Shown here: positions 36,359 through 44,793 of the stretch, in pieces
How the letters are laid out: each line of letters begins with the position of its first letter
Position numbering within the stretch: the stretch's first letter is position 1
Assembly: GCA_024742415.1 (NCBI GenBank)
Contig: JANSYN010000002.1
Location: forward strand, 410,384 to 474,383
Direction: 5' to 3'
DNA from: Gammaproteobacteria bacterium
GTDB lineage: Bacteria; Pseudomonadota; Gammaproteobacteria; Pseudomonadales; Halieaceae
DNA: 64,000 nucleotides
Position numbers and translations under genes: made by a program
The notes under the pieces: generated by a model
Seen by the model: the letters and a program-made list of their open reading frames with translations, nothing else
Database searches by the model: none
What the model was told of the DNA's origin: nothing

Positions 36359-37327
36359 GTGCCCAACGAACACCTTGATGCCGTGCAATCGATGATGCAG
36401 CAAATGAGCCAGTCCGTGATCGGTCAGGAGGAAGTCGTGCGCACCCTGACCATTGCGCTGCTGTGCAACGGCAACGTGCTGCTTGAGGGTCTGCCGGGCA
36501 CCGCCAAAACCCGATCGATCAAAACCCTGGCCAAGGTACTGCAGGCAGGCCTTGGGCGGATTCAGTTTACGCCTGACCTGCTGCCCTCGGACGTCACCGG
36601 CAGCGAGATCTACCGCGACAACCAGGGCCATTCTGAACTGACTTTTCAGGAAGGGCCGATTTTCAACGAGTTGGTGCTGGCCGATGAAATCAACCGTGCG
36701 CCAGCCAAGGTACAGTCGGCCCTGCTCGAGGCGATGGAAGAACGCCAGGTCACGGTAGCGGGCAAAACCTACACCCTGCCCGAACTGTTCATGGTCCTGG
36801 CAACGCAGAACCCCATCGAGCAGGAGGGCACCTACCCGCTGCCCGAGGCGCAGATGGATCGCTTTCTCATGAAAATCTCCGTGGACTACCCCGACACCGA
36901 CGCCGAACTGCAAATTGTGCGCCTGCTGCAGGCCGAGGAAGGCGATGAACAGGCAGCGCTGACGATGATTCCCCAGTCCCACATCCTGGCGGCACGGCAG
37001 GCCATTGCGCAAATGCAGGTGGCACCGGCTGCTGAGCATTACATTGTGGATCTGGTCATGGCCACGCGTATCCCGGAAAAATACTCTGACAACCTGGCCA
37101 AGTGGATAGACACCGGCGCCAGCCCGCGCGGCAGCATCAGCCTGCATCGCGCCAGTCGTGCCAGCGCCTGGCTCAGCGGTCGTGATCACGTGCTGCCCGA
37201 GGATGTAAAAGCCGTTGTGCATGCAATCTTGCGCCACCGCATGATACTCAGCTACGACGCACTGGCTGACAAGATCGCGCCGGACACCGTCATCGATGAA
37301 CTGGTCGCACAGGTCGCGGTCGGTTAG
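36359..37327 (+). CDS. moxR: MoxR-family AAA+ ATPase
   Basis: A 322-residue AAA+ chaperone-like ATPase. Walker A is GLPGTAKT (44-51), Walker B is LVLADE (105-110), and the 'ATQNPIEQEGTYPLPEAQMDRF' sensor segment is intact. MoxR proteins act with von Willebrand (VWA) proteins to fit metals or remodel envelope proteins. The start is GTG at 36359 with AAGGAG six bases upstream. It leads a six-gene operon (to 42561) with DUF58, DUF4381, two VWA proteins and BatD, the normal layout. Confidence 0.95.
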   Translation: MPNEHLDAVQSMMQQMSQSVIGQEEVVRTLTIALLCNGNVLLEGLPGTAKTRSIKTLAKVLQAGLGRIQFTPDLLPSDVTGSEIYRDNQGHSELTFQEGPIFNELVLADEINRAPAKVQSALLEAMEERQVTVAGKTYTLPELFMVLATQNPIEQEGTYPLPEAQMDRFLMKISVDYPDTDAELQIVRLLQAEEGDEQAALTMIPQSHILAARQAIAQMQVAPAAEHYIVDLVMATRIPEKYSDNLAKWIDTGASPRGSISLHRASRASAWLSGRDHVLPEDVKAVVHAILRHRMILSYDALADKIAPDTVIDELVAQVAVG

Positions 37328-37350
37328 CGCCGGCACCGGGCGCACAAGCC

Positions 37351-38313
37351 ATGACAAAAACACCGTCAGCCAACATGCCGGCACAATCGCCGGAAGATAT
37401 TTACACCAACCTGCATGCACTGGTGCGTCTGCGCTATCGCGCCCACGGGTTCAGTTACTTGCCGCAGCAACCGCTGCGTTCGCTGCTTAGTGGCAGAAAG
37501 CGCTCCAGGCTGCGCGGGCGCGGACTGGATTTCGATGAGCTGCGGCACTATCGGCCGGGCGACGACATCCGCAATATGGACTGGCGCGTGACCAATCGCA
37601 CCGGCAAGCCGCACGTACGCGTGTACACCGAAGAGCGCGACCGACCAGTGATCGTCGTGGTCGATCAGCGTCTGCCAATGTTCTTTGGCAGCCAGCAAAA
37701 GATGAAGTCGGTGATCGCCGCTGAGGTCGCAGCCATCACCGCCTGGCGCGTGCTGTCAGTGGGCGATCGCATTGGCGCAGTCCTGTTCAATGACGATCGT
37801 GCGGTTGAAGTGCGTCCCACGCGCAACTCCAAGCGCGTGATGGGGTGGCTGGGTGACCTGGCTGACATGAACAACGCGCTGTCGGTAAAAGGCAAGAACC
37901 ACAGCAATGCCGGCGCGCTTGCCAACGCACTGAAGACACTCGAGCGCACGATCGGCCACGACTACCTGATCGTACTGGTTTCCGATTTTTACGGCTGGGA
38001 CGAGCAAACCCTGGGCACAATTCGCCGCATTGGCCAACACAACGATGTGGTCTGCGCGCTGGTCTATGACCCACTGGAGCGCGACATTTCCAGCGCCAGC
38101 AATCTCGTAGTCAGTGACGGGCAATACCAGCTCGAGATAGAACCGCAGCGCCAGGGCCTGGGAGAAAAATTCGAAGCGAGCTTCAAGAGTTCCTTCTCGC
38201 GCGTGCAGGCAGATCTCAACCGCCACAACATTCCGATCATTCCCATCGACACCGTTGCGGCCGTCACCGACCAACTGCGCGAGAAACTCGGCGGAGAGCG
38301 CCCACAGCGATGA
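37351..38313 (+). CDS. DUF58 domain protein
   Basis: A 320-residue cytoplasmic protein. The DUF58 signature R-G-D-D-I-R-x-M-D-W is seen as 'YRPGDDIRNMDW', followed by a VWA-like fold ('RPVIVVVDQ'). It normally partners with MoxR in the same operon. It starts 24 bp after moxR and its ATGA stop/start overlaps the next gene by 4 bp. Confidence 0.92.
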   Translation: MTKTPSANMPAQSPEDIYTNLHALVRLRYRAHGFSYLPQQPLRSLLSGRKRSRLRGRGLDFDELRHYRPGDDIRNMDWRVTNRTGKPHVRVYTEERDRPVIVVVDQRLPMFFGSQQKMKSVIAAEVAAITAWRVLSVGDRIGAVLFNDDRAVEVRPTRNSKRVMGWLGDLADMNNALSVKGKNHSNAGALANALKTLERTIGHDYLIVLVSDFYGWDEQTLGTIRRIGQHNDVVCALVYDPLERDISSASNLVVSDGQYQLEIEPQRQGLGEKFEASFKSSFSRVQADLNRHNIPIIPIDTVAAVTDQLREKLGGERPQR

Positions 38314-38819
38314 GTGCTCCCGAGCTTCCTGACATTTTCGGCAACTACGCACTGGGCGAAGACTTTGTAGAGGTTACCGTGCCGCAGGCCATTAGCTGGC
38401 TGCCGCAAACAGCGGGCTGGAAATGGCTGGCGCTTCTTGTTGCCCTGCTCACGCTGCGCTGGTGCTGGTTGCGCCTGCGCCGCTGGTATCGCAACCGCTA
38501 TCGTCGCGAGGCATTGGCGCGCATCGCACTGCTGGAAAACAATGCAACGCATGAACAATGGCTGTTCGAGCTTAACCAGTTACTCAAACTGACCGCGCTG
38601 GCCGGCTATCCCCGACAGCAGGTGGCAGCACTTGCCGGCCAGGACTGGGTCGACTTTCTCAACAGCGAATGTGAGCAGGCGCCGTTTTCACCGGACTGTG
38701 GCAGCTTACTGGCCCGGGGCGTCTACACGGCAGCGCAACCGCCCGTCGGGGAAAGGCAGCAGCTGCTGGCGGCGAGCCGCATCTGGGTTACCGCCCATCG
38801 GGGGCGCTACGATGCTTGA
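38310..38819 (+). CDS. DUF4381 membrane protein
   Basis: A 169-residue protein with one membrane helix (about 32-50) and a cytoplasmic helical domain ('LNQLLKLTALAGYPRQQVAAL') typical of DUF4381. It lies in its usual place between DUF58 and the VWA protein of Bat operons and overlaps both neighbours (4 and 8 bp), so translation is coupled. Confidence 0.88.
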   Translation: MSAPELPDIFGNYALGEDFVEVTVPQAISWLPQTAGWKWLALLVALLTLRWCWLRLRRWYRNRYRREALARIALLENNATHEQWLFELNQLLKLTALAGYPRQQVAALAGQDWVDFLNSECEQAPFSPDCGSLLARGVYTAAQPPVGERQQLLAASRIWVTAHRGRYDA

Positions 38820-39813
38820 ACTGGCCTACCCATGGGCGCTCGCACTGATTGCACTGCCGGCACTGATGCACTTCGTACCGCCCTACAAAGAAAGTCGCGA
38901 CTCGGTGAAAGTACCCTTCTTCCACAAACTCGTGGAGCTTAGCGAGCAGCGCCCCGAACGCGGCGCGCGTATCTTGCAGCGCGACCGCGCACAGCGTTTC
39001 CTGGTGGCCTTTATGTGGTGCTGTCTTGCGCTGGCCGCCGCCAAGCCACAGTGGGTGGGGCCGCCCGTCGAACAGCAAAAGTCAGGCCGCGACCTGATGA
39101 TCGCCGTGGATTTGTCCGGCTCCATGGAAACACGCGACATCACCGCGCCGGATGGCACCGCGATTGACCGACTCACGGCAGTAAAGCGCGTGCTTGAAGA
39201 ACTCGCAGCGCGGCGTGAATCCGACCGGCTCGGCCTTATCGTGTTCGGCAGCGCGGCCTACCTGCAATCGCCCTTTACCGACGATCACGCCATCTGGACG
39301 CAGCTACTGGCAGAAACCGAGATTGGCATGGCAGGCCAAAGTACCGTGTTTGGCGACGCCATTGGCCTGGCCATCAAGCTGTTCAGGGAAAGCGACTCCG
39401 ACAACCGCGTATTGATCATGCTGACCGACGGTAACGACACCGGCAGCACCGTACCGCCGGTGGATGCGGCCAAGGTAGCAGCGGCCAGTGACATTCGCAT
39501 CTACACCATCGCGATTGGCGATCCGGCCTCCGTGGGTGAAGAGGCGCTGGACATGGAAACGATCGGGCGCGTCTCGGAAGCCACGGGCGGCAAAGACTTC
39601 CAGGCCCTCGACCAGGCCGAGTTGGAAAGCGCCTATGCGACCATCGCGGAACTGGAACCCAACCTGTTTGAAACAGTGAGCTTCAGGCCGCGCCAGAGCC
39701 TGCACTGGGCACCGGTTGGCATCGCCCTGCTGCTCTATTCGATTTATCACAGCATCGGTACCTGGCGCGCATGGCGCACGCTTGCAAGGCAGGAGAAAGC
39801 CGATGCTGCCTGA
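38812..39813 (+). CDS. batA: BatA-like VWA membrane protein
   Basis: A 333-residue protein: N-terminal aerotolerance-type membrane segment (4-20), a second helix near 65-80, and a VWA domain with intact MIDAS motif D-L-S-G-S (DLSGSMETRD) and a later 'TDGNDTGS'. A C-terminal helix lies near 300. Bat proteins are linked to envelope stress and aerotolerance. The gene overlaps the next by 11 bp. The symbol is by position and family. Confidence 0.9.
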   Translation: MLELAYPWALALIALPALMHFVPPYKESRDSVKVPFFHKLVELSEQRPERGARILQRDRAQRFLVAFMWCCLALAAAKPQWVGPPVEQQKSGRDLMIAVDLSGSMETRDITAPDGTAIDRLTAVKRVLEELAARRESDRLGLIVFGSAAYLQSPFTDDHAIWTQLLAETEIGMAGQSTVFGDAIGLAIKLFRESDSDNRVLIMLTDGNDTGSTVPPVDAAKVAAASDIRIYTIAIGDPASVGEEALDMETIGRVSEATGGKDFQALDQAELESAYATIAELEPNLFETVSFRPRQSLHWAPVGIALLLYSIYHSIGTWRAWRTLARQEKADAA

Positions 39814-41452
39814 CCTGGCCGCACTGGAGTACTTTCATTTCCTGCGCCCTGCCTGGGGACTGCTGATTGTGCCATGGCTGGCGATGGTCTGGGTGCGCCG
39901 CAGGCAGCAGGCGCGACGCGACATGTTCGACGGGATTATTGCACCGCACTTGTTGGAACACCTGCGTTTGAAACGCTTTGAGGCGAGCTGGTTTAATCCG
40001 CGCTCCGTCAGCGCGGTGTTTGTTCTCCTGCTTCTTGTTCTACTAATGGGCCCGAGCTGGCGACAACAGCCCTCGCCCTTGAGTGAAGATGAAAGCGCCC
40101 TGATTGTGATCCTGGACGTGTCCTCGTCCATGCAGCAGTCTGACATCCAGCCCAGCCGCTTGCAGCGCGCAAAGCAGAAGGTCTCTGACCTGCTCGCCCT
40201 GCGACCGGACAAGCGCACCGCCCTGGTGGCCTATGCTGGTTCGGCACACAGCGCGCTTGCGCTAACGGCGGATCACGACATCCTCAACCAGTACCTGGCC
40301 GCCATCAAACCCAACATCATGCCCAGGGATGGCAAGTTTCCGGAGTACGCGCTGCCACTGGTTGATGAGCTGTTGCGCGAGACAAGCGCGCCGGCCACGC
40401 TGCTTTTTTTCACAGACGGTGTCGGCGCTGACAGCACCCGGGCCTTCAGTGACTGGTTTGCCACACGCGCGCACCAACTGCTGGTGATCGGCATCGGCAA
40501 CGAGGAACCCATCGAAGGTGTGATCCCGCTGGAGCGTCGGGCGCTGGAGTCGCTGGCCGCTGCCGGCGATGGCCACTACATTGCGCTCACGATCAACGAC
40601 GACGACATGCGCCAGGCCAACAGACGTATCGACAGTCACTACGTTATCGTTGACGACTCGGCCCTGCCCTGGCTGGACAGCGGTTACCCGCTGGTTTTCC
40701 CCGCGATGCTGCTGTTCCTGCTCTGGTTCAGAAAAGGCTGGACCCTGACCTGGCTGTGGATTGCCGTGCCATTGTTAATCATACAACCCCACCCGCGCGC
40801 CTACGCGCAGGAAGCAGACACAGCGCCTGCCATACCCCGCGCAGGCCCGGTGCAATGGTTTGCTGACCTGTGGTTCACCGGAGACCAACAGGGCCGCCTG
40901 CTCATGCAACTGGGGCGCTACGACGAGGCGGCGATACGTTTCGAGCAGCCCGCATGGAAGGCGATGGCCTATTACTACGACGAACAGTTCATGCTGGCAG
41001 CAGAGTATTTTTCGCGCAGTGACAACGACCACGCCCTGTTCAACGAGGCTAACGCTCGCGCACATGCGCGCGATTACGTCAGGGCAGTCAATCGCTACAA
41101 CCGCCTGCTGGCGCGCAACCCGGATTACCCCGGCGCACTGCACAACCGCGACAAAGTGCAGGCAATCATCGACGAAATCAATCGCATCAGTGCGAGCCAG
41201 CAGCAGGAGCAGGGCGTAAGTGGCGAGGAAAAATCCCTGGACTCGGAAGATGCCATCCCGGCACAGGGTGCCGACGAACTGAGTTGGGAGACCGCGGAGC
41301 TGCGACAGCTCTCGGCGCAGGACATCCTCAACGACCCGGCCACCCAGGACATGTGGCTGCGCGCGGTGCAGCAGGACCCATCCAACTTTCTGGCCATCAA
41401 GTTCAGCATGCAGCTGGGTCGTCGCGAAGGCGACTCCGGGAGCGCACCGTGA
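39803..41452 (+). CDS. batB: BatB-like VWA protein with TPR C-terminus
   Basis: A 549-residue protein. A VWA domain with 'DVSSSMQQSD' MIDAS lies at about 95-290, framed by membrane helices (about 12-30, 62-78 and 300-330). The last 200 residues are TPR-like ('WKAMAYYYDEQFMLAAEYFSR', 'YNRLLARNPDYPGALHN'), equal to a BatB-BatC fusion. Family members form the Bat complex. Stop/start overlap with BatD is 4 bp (GTGA). Confidence 0.9.
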   Translation: MLPDLAALEYFHFLRPAWGLLIVPWLAMVWVRRRQQARRDMFDGIIAPHLLEHLRLKRFEASWFNPRSVSAVFVLLLLVLLMGPSWRQQPSPLSEDESALIVILDVSSSMQQSDIQPSRLQRAKQKVSDLLALRPDKRTALVAYAGSAHSALALTADHDILNQYLAAIKPNIMPRDGKFPEYALPLVDELLRETSAPATLLFFTDGVGADSTRAFSDWFATRAHQLLVIGIGNEEPIEGVIPLERRALESLAAAGDGHYIALTINDDDMRQANRRIDSHYVIVDDSALPWLDSGYPLVFPAMLLFLLWFRKGWTLTWLWIAVPLLIIQPHPRAYAQEADTAPAIPRAGPVQWFADLWFTGDQQGRLLMQLGRYDEAAIRFEQPAWKAMAYYYDEQFMLAAEYFSRSDNDHALFNEANARAHARDYVRAVNRYNRLLARNPDYPGALHNRDKVQAIIDEINRISASQQQEQGVSGEEKSLDSEDAIPAQGADELSWETAELRQLSAQDILNDPATQDMWLRAVQQDPSNFLAIKFSMQLGRREGDSGSAP

Positions 41453-42561
41453 GCGGCCTGCACCGGGTGCACGCCCGGCAAACGGGCAGCGGCTATCGCA
41501 GCCTTCTATTGGCACTTGCGCTGTTGCTGTGCTCGCCCCTGCCTGCCCACGCCAACCCGCTGGTTGATCTGCAGGATAAAGGCCACCTCTATGTCAAAAC
41601 CTATACGCAGCCGCAGGAAGACATTGTGCCTGCACAAAAAGTGCGGCTCATCATAGAAGTGGGCACAGACACCTGGTTTGCCGGGGGCACACGCATCAGC
41701 GTCCCCGAGGTGCCGGGCCTCATCATTTTGCAGAACGAACAGTTCGCCAGTAACGCCACACAGTCCATCAACGGCGCCACGTGGGTGGTACAACGCTGGA
41801 GCCTCGATGTGTTTGCGCAACGCGCAGGCAACTACGCCATTCCACCCATCCGCCTGAGCGTCAAGGTCAACGCCGGTAGTGCGGGCGATGTTCAGGGCGA
41901 ACTGCTGGCACCGGCAATCGACCTGGCGGTGAGCTTGCCACCGCCGCTCGAGGCGCTGCAGACGCAAGACACTCCCTGGGTGGCAGCGCCGGACCTTCGT
42001 ATCACGCAGCAGTTTGATCGCAGCGTTGACAACGTGCAGGTGGGTGACGCCATTGCATGGACGGTGACGTTCGAGGCAGAGGATGTGATGGCGATGATGC
42101 TGCCGCAGGCCAACACCGCCACGTTTGACGGCATGGCCACCTACAGGGAACCACCTGCTCTGGAAAACCGCAACAATCGTGGCACGTTGCAGGCCAGTCG
42201 CACGCAGCGCTTTAGCCTGGTCGCTGAACAACCGGGCGACTATACGCTGCCGGAACAACGCTTTGCCTGGTGGGATACGCGCAATGGTGAGCTGCGCAGC
42301 CTGACCTTGCCGGCACAAACCATTACTGTTGCCGGTGCGCGCCCCGCCGCAGACAGCGCCGACGGCCCGGCCTTTACAACGCGTACGCTGATCGTAGTGG
42401 TGGGCGGCGCCGTGGGCCTGTTTGCCCTGCTCTACCTGCTCTGGCTGATGCGCCTGCTGCCCTGGGACAGGATCACCGCGTTTTGTGTGCAGTGCTATCG
42501 GTGGCTGCAGGACTTGCGTCGGCCTGCGCTGGCGCCCTCACTGAACCCGCGCAAGGACTAG
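41449..42561 (+). CDS. batD: BatD-like oxygen tolerance protein
   Basis: A 370-residue protein with signal peptide (about 16-34, ending AHA), a beta-rich periplasmic region ('LYVKTYTQPQEDIVPAQKVRL') typical of BatD, and a C-terminal membrane helix (about 308-330). It starts at a GTG that overlaps the stop of batB. The last 4 bp overlap the stop of the convergent gcvT. Confidence 0.88.
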   Translation: MSGLHRVHARQTGSGYRSLLLALALLLCSPLPAHANPLVDLQDKGHLYVKTYTQPQEDIVPAQKVRLIIEVGTDTWFAGGTRISVPEVPGLIILQNEQFASNATQSINGATWVVQRWSLDVFAQRAGNYAIPPIRLSVKVNAGSAGDVQGELLAPAIDLAVSLPPPLEALQTQDTPWVAAPDLRITQQFDRSVDNVQVGDAIAWTVTFEAEDVMAMMLPQANTATFDGMATYREPPALENRNNRGTLQASRTQRFSLVAEQPGDYTLPEQRFAWWDTRNGELRSLTLPAQTITVAGARPAADSADGPAFTTRTLIVVVGGAVGLFALLYLLWLMRLLPWDRITAFCVQCYRWLQDLRRPALAPSLNPRKD

Positions 42562-43661
42562 CCCCGAAAATAACGCTGTGGATGGAACGGCAGCGCGCTG
42601 ACCACGACCGGATTTGCCTTGTCACGAATCATCACCGCCAGTTCAGTGCCCGGCTCGCAGGCAGCGCTTTCAACATAGGCCATGGCAATGGGCCCACCGA
42701 CACTGGCCCCAAAGGCCGCCGAACAGACCTCCCCAACCGTGCGCCCGTCTGCGTCCATGACGGGCTGTCCTTCACGCATGGGTCGCTTGCCCAACGCCTT
42801 GAGGCCGACACGGCGCATGGCAGCACCCGCGGTGGCCTTGGCAAATATCGATTCAGCTCCGGGAAAGCCGCCAGCGCGCGGGCCGGTGGCCCTGCGTGCC
42901 TTGCCAATGGACCACAGCAACCCGGCCTGTACCGGGTCAATATCCGGGCCGAGCTCATGGCCATAAAGACACAGCCCTGCCTCCAGTCGCAGCGAGTCGC
43001 GCGCGCCAAGGCCAATCGCCTCCACCGCGTCGAAGGCGAGCAATCGGCGCGCCAGGGCATCGGCATGCTGCGCTTCTACTGAAATTTCGAAACCGTCCTC
43101 GCCGGTGTAGCCGGAGCAGGTGATATAGACATCGATGTTATCGATCACAGCGGGCATGCCCTGCATGAACACCAGGCCAGCGGCCGGCGCGCAAACTGAC
43201 TGCATCACCGCGCGCGCCTTGGGGCCCTGCAGCGCCAGCAACGCCTGCGATTGCAGCACCTGCAGGGATTGTCCGCGCAGATGACTTTCAATGTGCGCGA
43301 TATCCTCGTGCTTGCATCCGGCATTCACCACCAGGAAAAAAGTGTCTTGCGGCCAGCGCGTGATAATCAGGTCATCGATGACACCGCCGGCGGTATTGGT
43401 CAGTAATGCATAGGTCTGGCGATGTTCACCCAGGCCGAGCACATCCGCCGGTACGAGTGATTCCAGAAGTTCTGCCGCGCCCTCACCACGCACCAATAAC
43501 TGCCCCATGTGCGATACATCAAACAGGCCCGCTGCCTGGCGCGTGTGCAGGTGCTCCTTGATGATGCCCTGCGAATACTGCACAGGCATATCGTAACCGG
43601 CGAAAGGAACCATCCGGGCACCGAGTTCGCGGTGCAACGCATCCAGTGGAGTGTGCAGCAT
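42558..43661 (-). CDS. gcvT: glycine cleavage system T protein (aminomethyltransferase)
   Basis: A 367-residue folate-dependent aminomethyltransferase, full length. 'PLDALHRELGARMVPFAGYDMP' at the N-terminus, 'LFDVSHMGQ', 'CSGYTGEDGFEI' and 'GLGARDSLRLEAGLCLYGHEL' are strongly diagnostic. With GcvP, GcvH and Lpd it breaks glycine down to give 5,10-methylene-THF. The partners are not in this window to the left, and the upstream 740 bp holds tandem arrays rather than another gcv gene or a glycine riboswitch that I can see. It faces batD tail to tail. Confidence 0.95.
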   Translation of the reverse strand: MLHTPLDALHRELGARMVPFAGYDMPVQYSQGIIKEHLHTRQAAGLFDVSHMGQLLVRGEGAAELLESLVPADVLGLGEHRQTYALLTNTAGGVIDDLIITRWPQDTFFLVVNAGCKHEDIAHIESHLRGQSLQVLQSQALLALQGPKARAVMQSVCAPAAGLVFMQGMPAVIDNIDVYITCSGYTGEDGFEISVEAQHADALARRLLAFDAVEAIGLGARDSLRLEAGLCLYGHELGPDIDPVQAGLLWSIGKARRATGPRAGGFPGAESIFAKATAGAAMRRVGLKALGKRPMREGQPVMDADGRTVGEVCSAAFGASVGGPIAMAYVESAACEPGTELAVMIRDKANPVVVSALPFHPQRYFRG

Positions 43662-43805
43662 TGGGTTGCCTTGGCGTCTGTGTTGAAAGCCGCCACTCTA
43701 ACGACTGGCCTGGAGCTAGGCAAGCGCCGCCGCCACGCACTCCGACGCCGCCCCGGTAGTTTGCATTTACGGGCCTGTTTGCTCTGGCTTTCTTGCTCCG
43801 GGCCG

Positions 43806-43855
43806 CTTGCTCGGTCTTACTCGGTCTTGCTCGATCTTGCTCGGTCTTACTCGGC
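43806..43855. repeat. short tandem array, 5 x 10 bp
   Basis: Five adjacent copies of CTTGCTCGGT with single changes (CTTACTCGGT, CTTGCTCGAT). It runs directly into the 14 bp array that follows, with which it shares the TTGCTCG core, so the longer unit probably arose from this one or vice versa. Confidence 0.93.
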
Positions 43856-43856
43856 C

Positions 43857-43968
43857 TTGCTTACTCGTGTTTGCTTGCCCGTGTTTGCTTGCCCGGGTTT
43901 GCCTGTTCGTGTTTGCTTGCTCGTGTTTGCTTGCTCGTGTTTGCTTGTTCGGGTTTTCGCGTGCGGAT
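43857..43968. repeat. short tandem array, 8 x 14 bp
   Basis: Eight adjacent copies of TTGCTTGCTCGTGT; copies five to seven are identical and the others carry one to three changes. It lies about 200 bp upstream of gcvT (leftward) and 170 bp upstream of the sigma-54 promoter (rightward). Confidence 0.95.
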
Positions 43969-44044
43969 TTTCGCGTGCCGAACTGTGTGCATTGGTTTGC
44001 GTGCCCGGTTGGGAGATGTGCCTTGGGGCAGTTCTGTTCGCACA

Positions 44045-44065
44045 TGTTCGGACAGATTCCGGACA
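44045..44065. promoter_or_regulatory. inverted repeat, possible enhancer-binding site
   Basis: TGTTCGG and CCGGACA form a 7 bp inverted repeat with one mismatch around a 7 bp spacer. Another TGTTCG lies 11 bp upstream. The centre is about 90 bp upstream of the -24 box, the usual place for a sigma-54 activator. The activator is not known. Confidence 0.35.
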
Positions 44066-44141
44066 CGTCCTGCGCGCCAGGCCCACCCGTAAGCCCCGCC
44101 TGTGCGTGACAACTGCAAGGCTCAGGTATAGGCACGGTGTT

Positions 44142-44157
44142 TGGCACCAACTTTGCA
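44142..44157 (+). promoter_or_regulatory. sigma-54 (RpoN) promoter
   Basis: TGGCAC, five bases, then TTGCA: the invariant GG (44143-44144) and GC (44155-44156) are exactly 10 bp apart, as in the -24/-12 consensus. The start of transcription is expected near 44167. Nothing encoding protein follows until 44401, beyond a terminator. Confidence 0.75.
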
Positions 44158-44166
44158 ATCCAGTAA

Positions 44167-44328
44167 ACGCGCGGCCCGAGCCGGCGTTTGCGCTCCCTGG
44201 AGGAGCCCACAGGGAAGTGGATCAAGGCAGAGGATTTGCGGCAAAACGCCTCGGGTCGCCGCTCTTTTTGCGGCATTTAATTGCCAAAAACTCACGGAAC
44301 AATTGTATTGTTCCGTGAAATTTTTTTT
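44167..44328 (+). ncRNA. candidate sigma-54-dependent small RNA, about 160 nt
   Basis: The span from the predicted start to the end of the T run. It has a hairpin near 44165-44189 (AAACGC with GCGTTT), a hairpin TCCCTG/CAGGGA at 44194-44215 whose loop contains GGAGGA-like sequence, a region with further GGA triplets (five in 36 nt), and a terminal hairpin with U8. GGA in hairpin loops is the CsrA/RsmA-binding pattern. It has no open frame with a ribosome-binding site. Sequence does not match CrcZ, Qrr, GlmY or 6S RNA as I know them. Confidence 0.5.
44292..44328 (+). terminator. strong rho-independent terminator
   Basis: An 11 bp perfect stem (TCACGGAACAA with TTGTTCCGTGA, loop TTGTA) is followed by AA and eight T. 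No protein gene ends upstream on this strand, which is why a non-coding transcript is proposed. Confidence 0.95.
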
Positions 44329-44400
44329 GCTTAACTGCGAATGAAGGCTCTTTATAAGAGTCATGCTGTGATCCAATTTAAGTCATCGGGAGGTGATTTA

Positions 44401-44621
44401 TGGGAGAACGTAACCAAGAACCGCAGACAAGCGAACCACTGGAAGATCTCTTCGAGCCCTCGTTCACTGACTTGTCCGATGAAATGATGCAGGAGATAGA
44501 GCCCATTTCTTCGGAGAAGCAGCGCCTGGTACAGAAGCGACGTCTGGCGGAACAGCGCCTGGAAGAAAAGCGGTTAAGGGACGAACTGGGCGACTACGAC
44601 CTGATACTGGGTGACTACTAG
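44401..44621 (+). CDS. small acidic protein, PA3496-like
   Basis: A 73-residue protein with acidic N-terminal half and a basic/acidic helical end: 'KRRLAEQRLEEKRLRDELGDYD'. This last part fits the PA3496 family, whose C-terminus has R-R-x-I-E-x-x-L-E-x-x-R-L-x-x-E-L pattern; the family is annotated as putative envelope integrity proteins with no proven role. A perfect GGGAGGTG lies five bases before the ATG, suggesting strong translation. It stands alone after the sigma-54 unit and its terminator. Confidence 0.7.
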
Positions 44622-44793
44622 TTACCACGCCGATGTCTGCATCAGCACCAGGCTGACGCTACGGCACAGTTGCCAGGCTTGAACCTCACTCGCGTTATTT
44701 CAACCATGGGCTGCGATTAACCCTCGCGGCCCTGTGAAAACGTACAACAATTCGCTACATTGCAGTCTTTGATCTTGCAGTGGAGCACGTCTT

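Larger units (their letters stand above)
43662..44400. other. long intergenic region with two tandem arrays and sigma-54 unit
   Basis: This 739 bp gap is the largest in the window. It holds two adjacent tandem arrays (43806-43855 and 43857-43968), an inverted repeat (44045-44065), a sigma-54 promoter (44142-44157) and a strong terminator (44292-44328). Open frames crossing the arrays encode only low-complexity nonsense such as alternating Lys/Gln/Ser. Confidence 0.75.

Noticed and set aside
36341..37420. A 359-residue open frame antisense to moxR
   Set aside because: Typical shadow frame of a GC-rich gene; the plus-strand MoxR has all family motifs.
43662..43805. Glycine riboswitch upstream of gcvT
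   Set aside because: I looked for the conserved tandem-aptamer elements (GGAGAG and the ACGGAGGGG-like core) on the minus strand and did not see them.
43767..44276. Open frames on both strands across the tandem arrays, encoding Lys/Gln/Ser/Ala- or Cys/Leu/Arg-rich chains
   Set aside because: They are read-through of the 10 and 14 bp repeats; no ribosome-binding site and no family likeness.
44100..44330. 6S RNA on either strand
   Set aside because: The closing stem and the central bulge pattern of 6S RNA are not visible, and zapA/ygfA does not adjoin.
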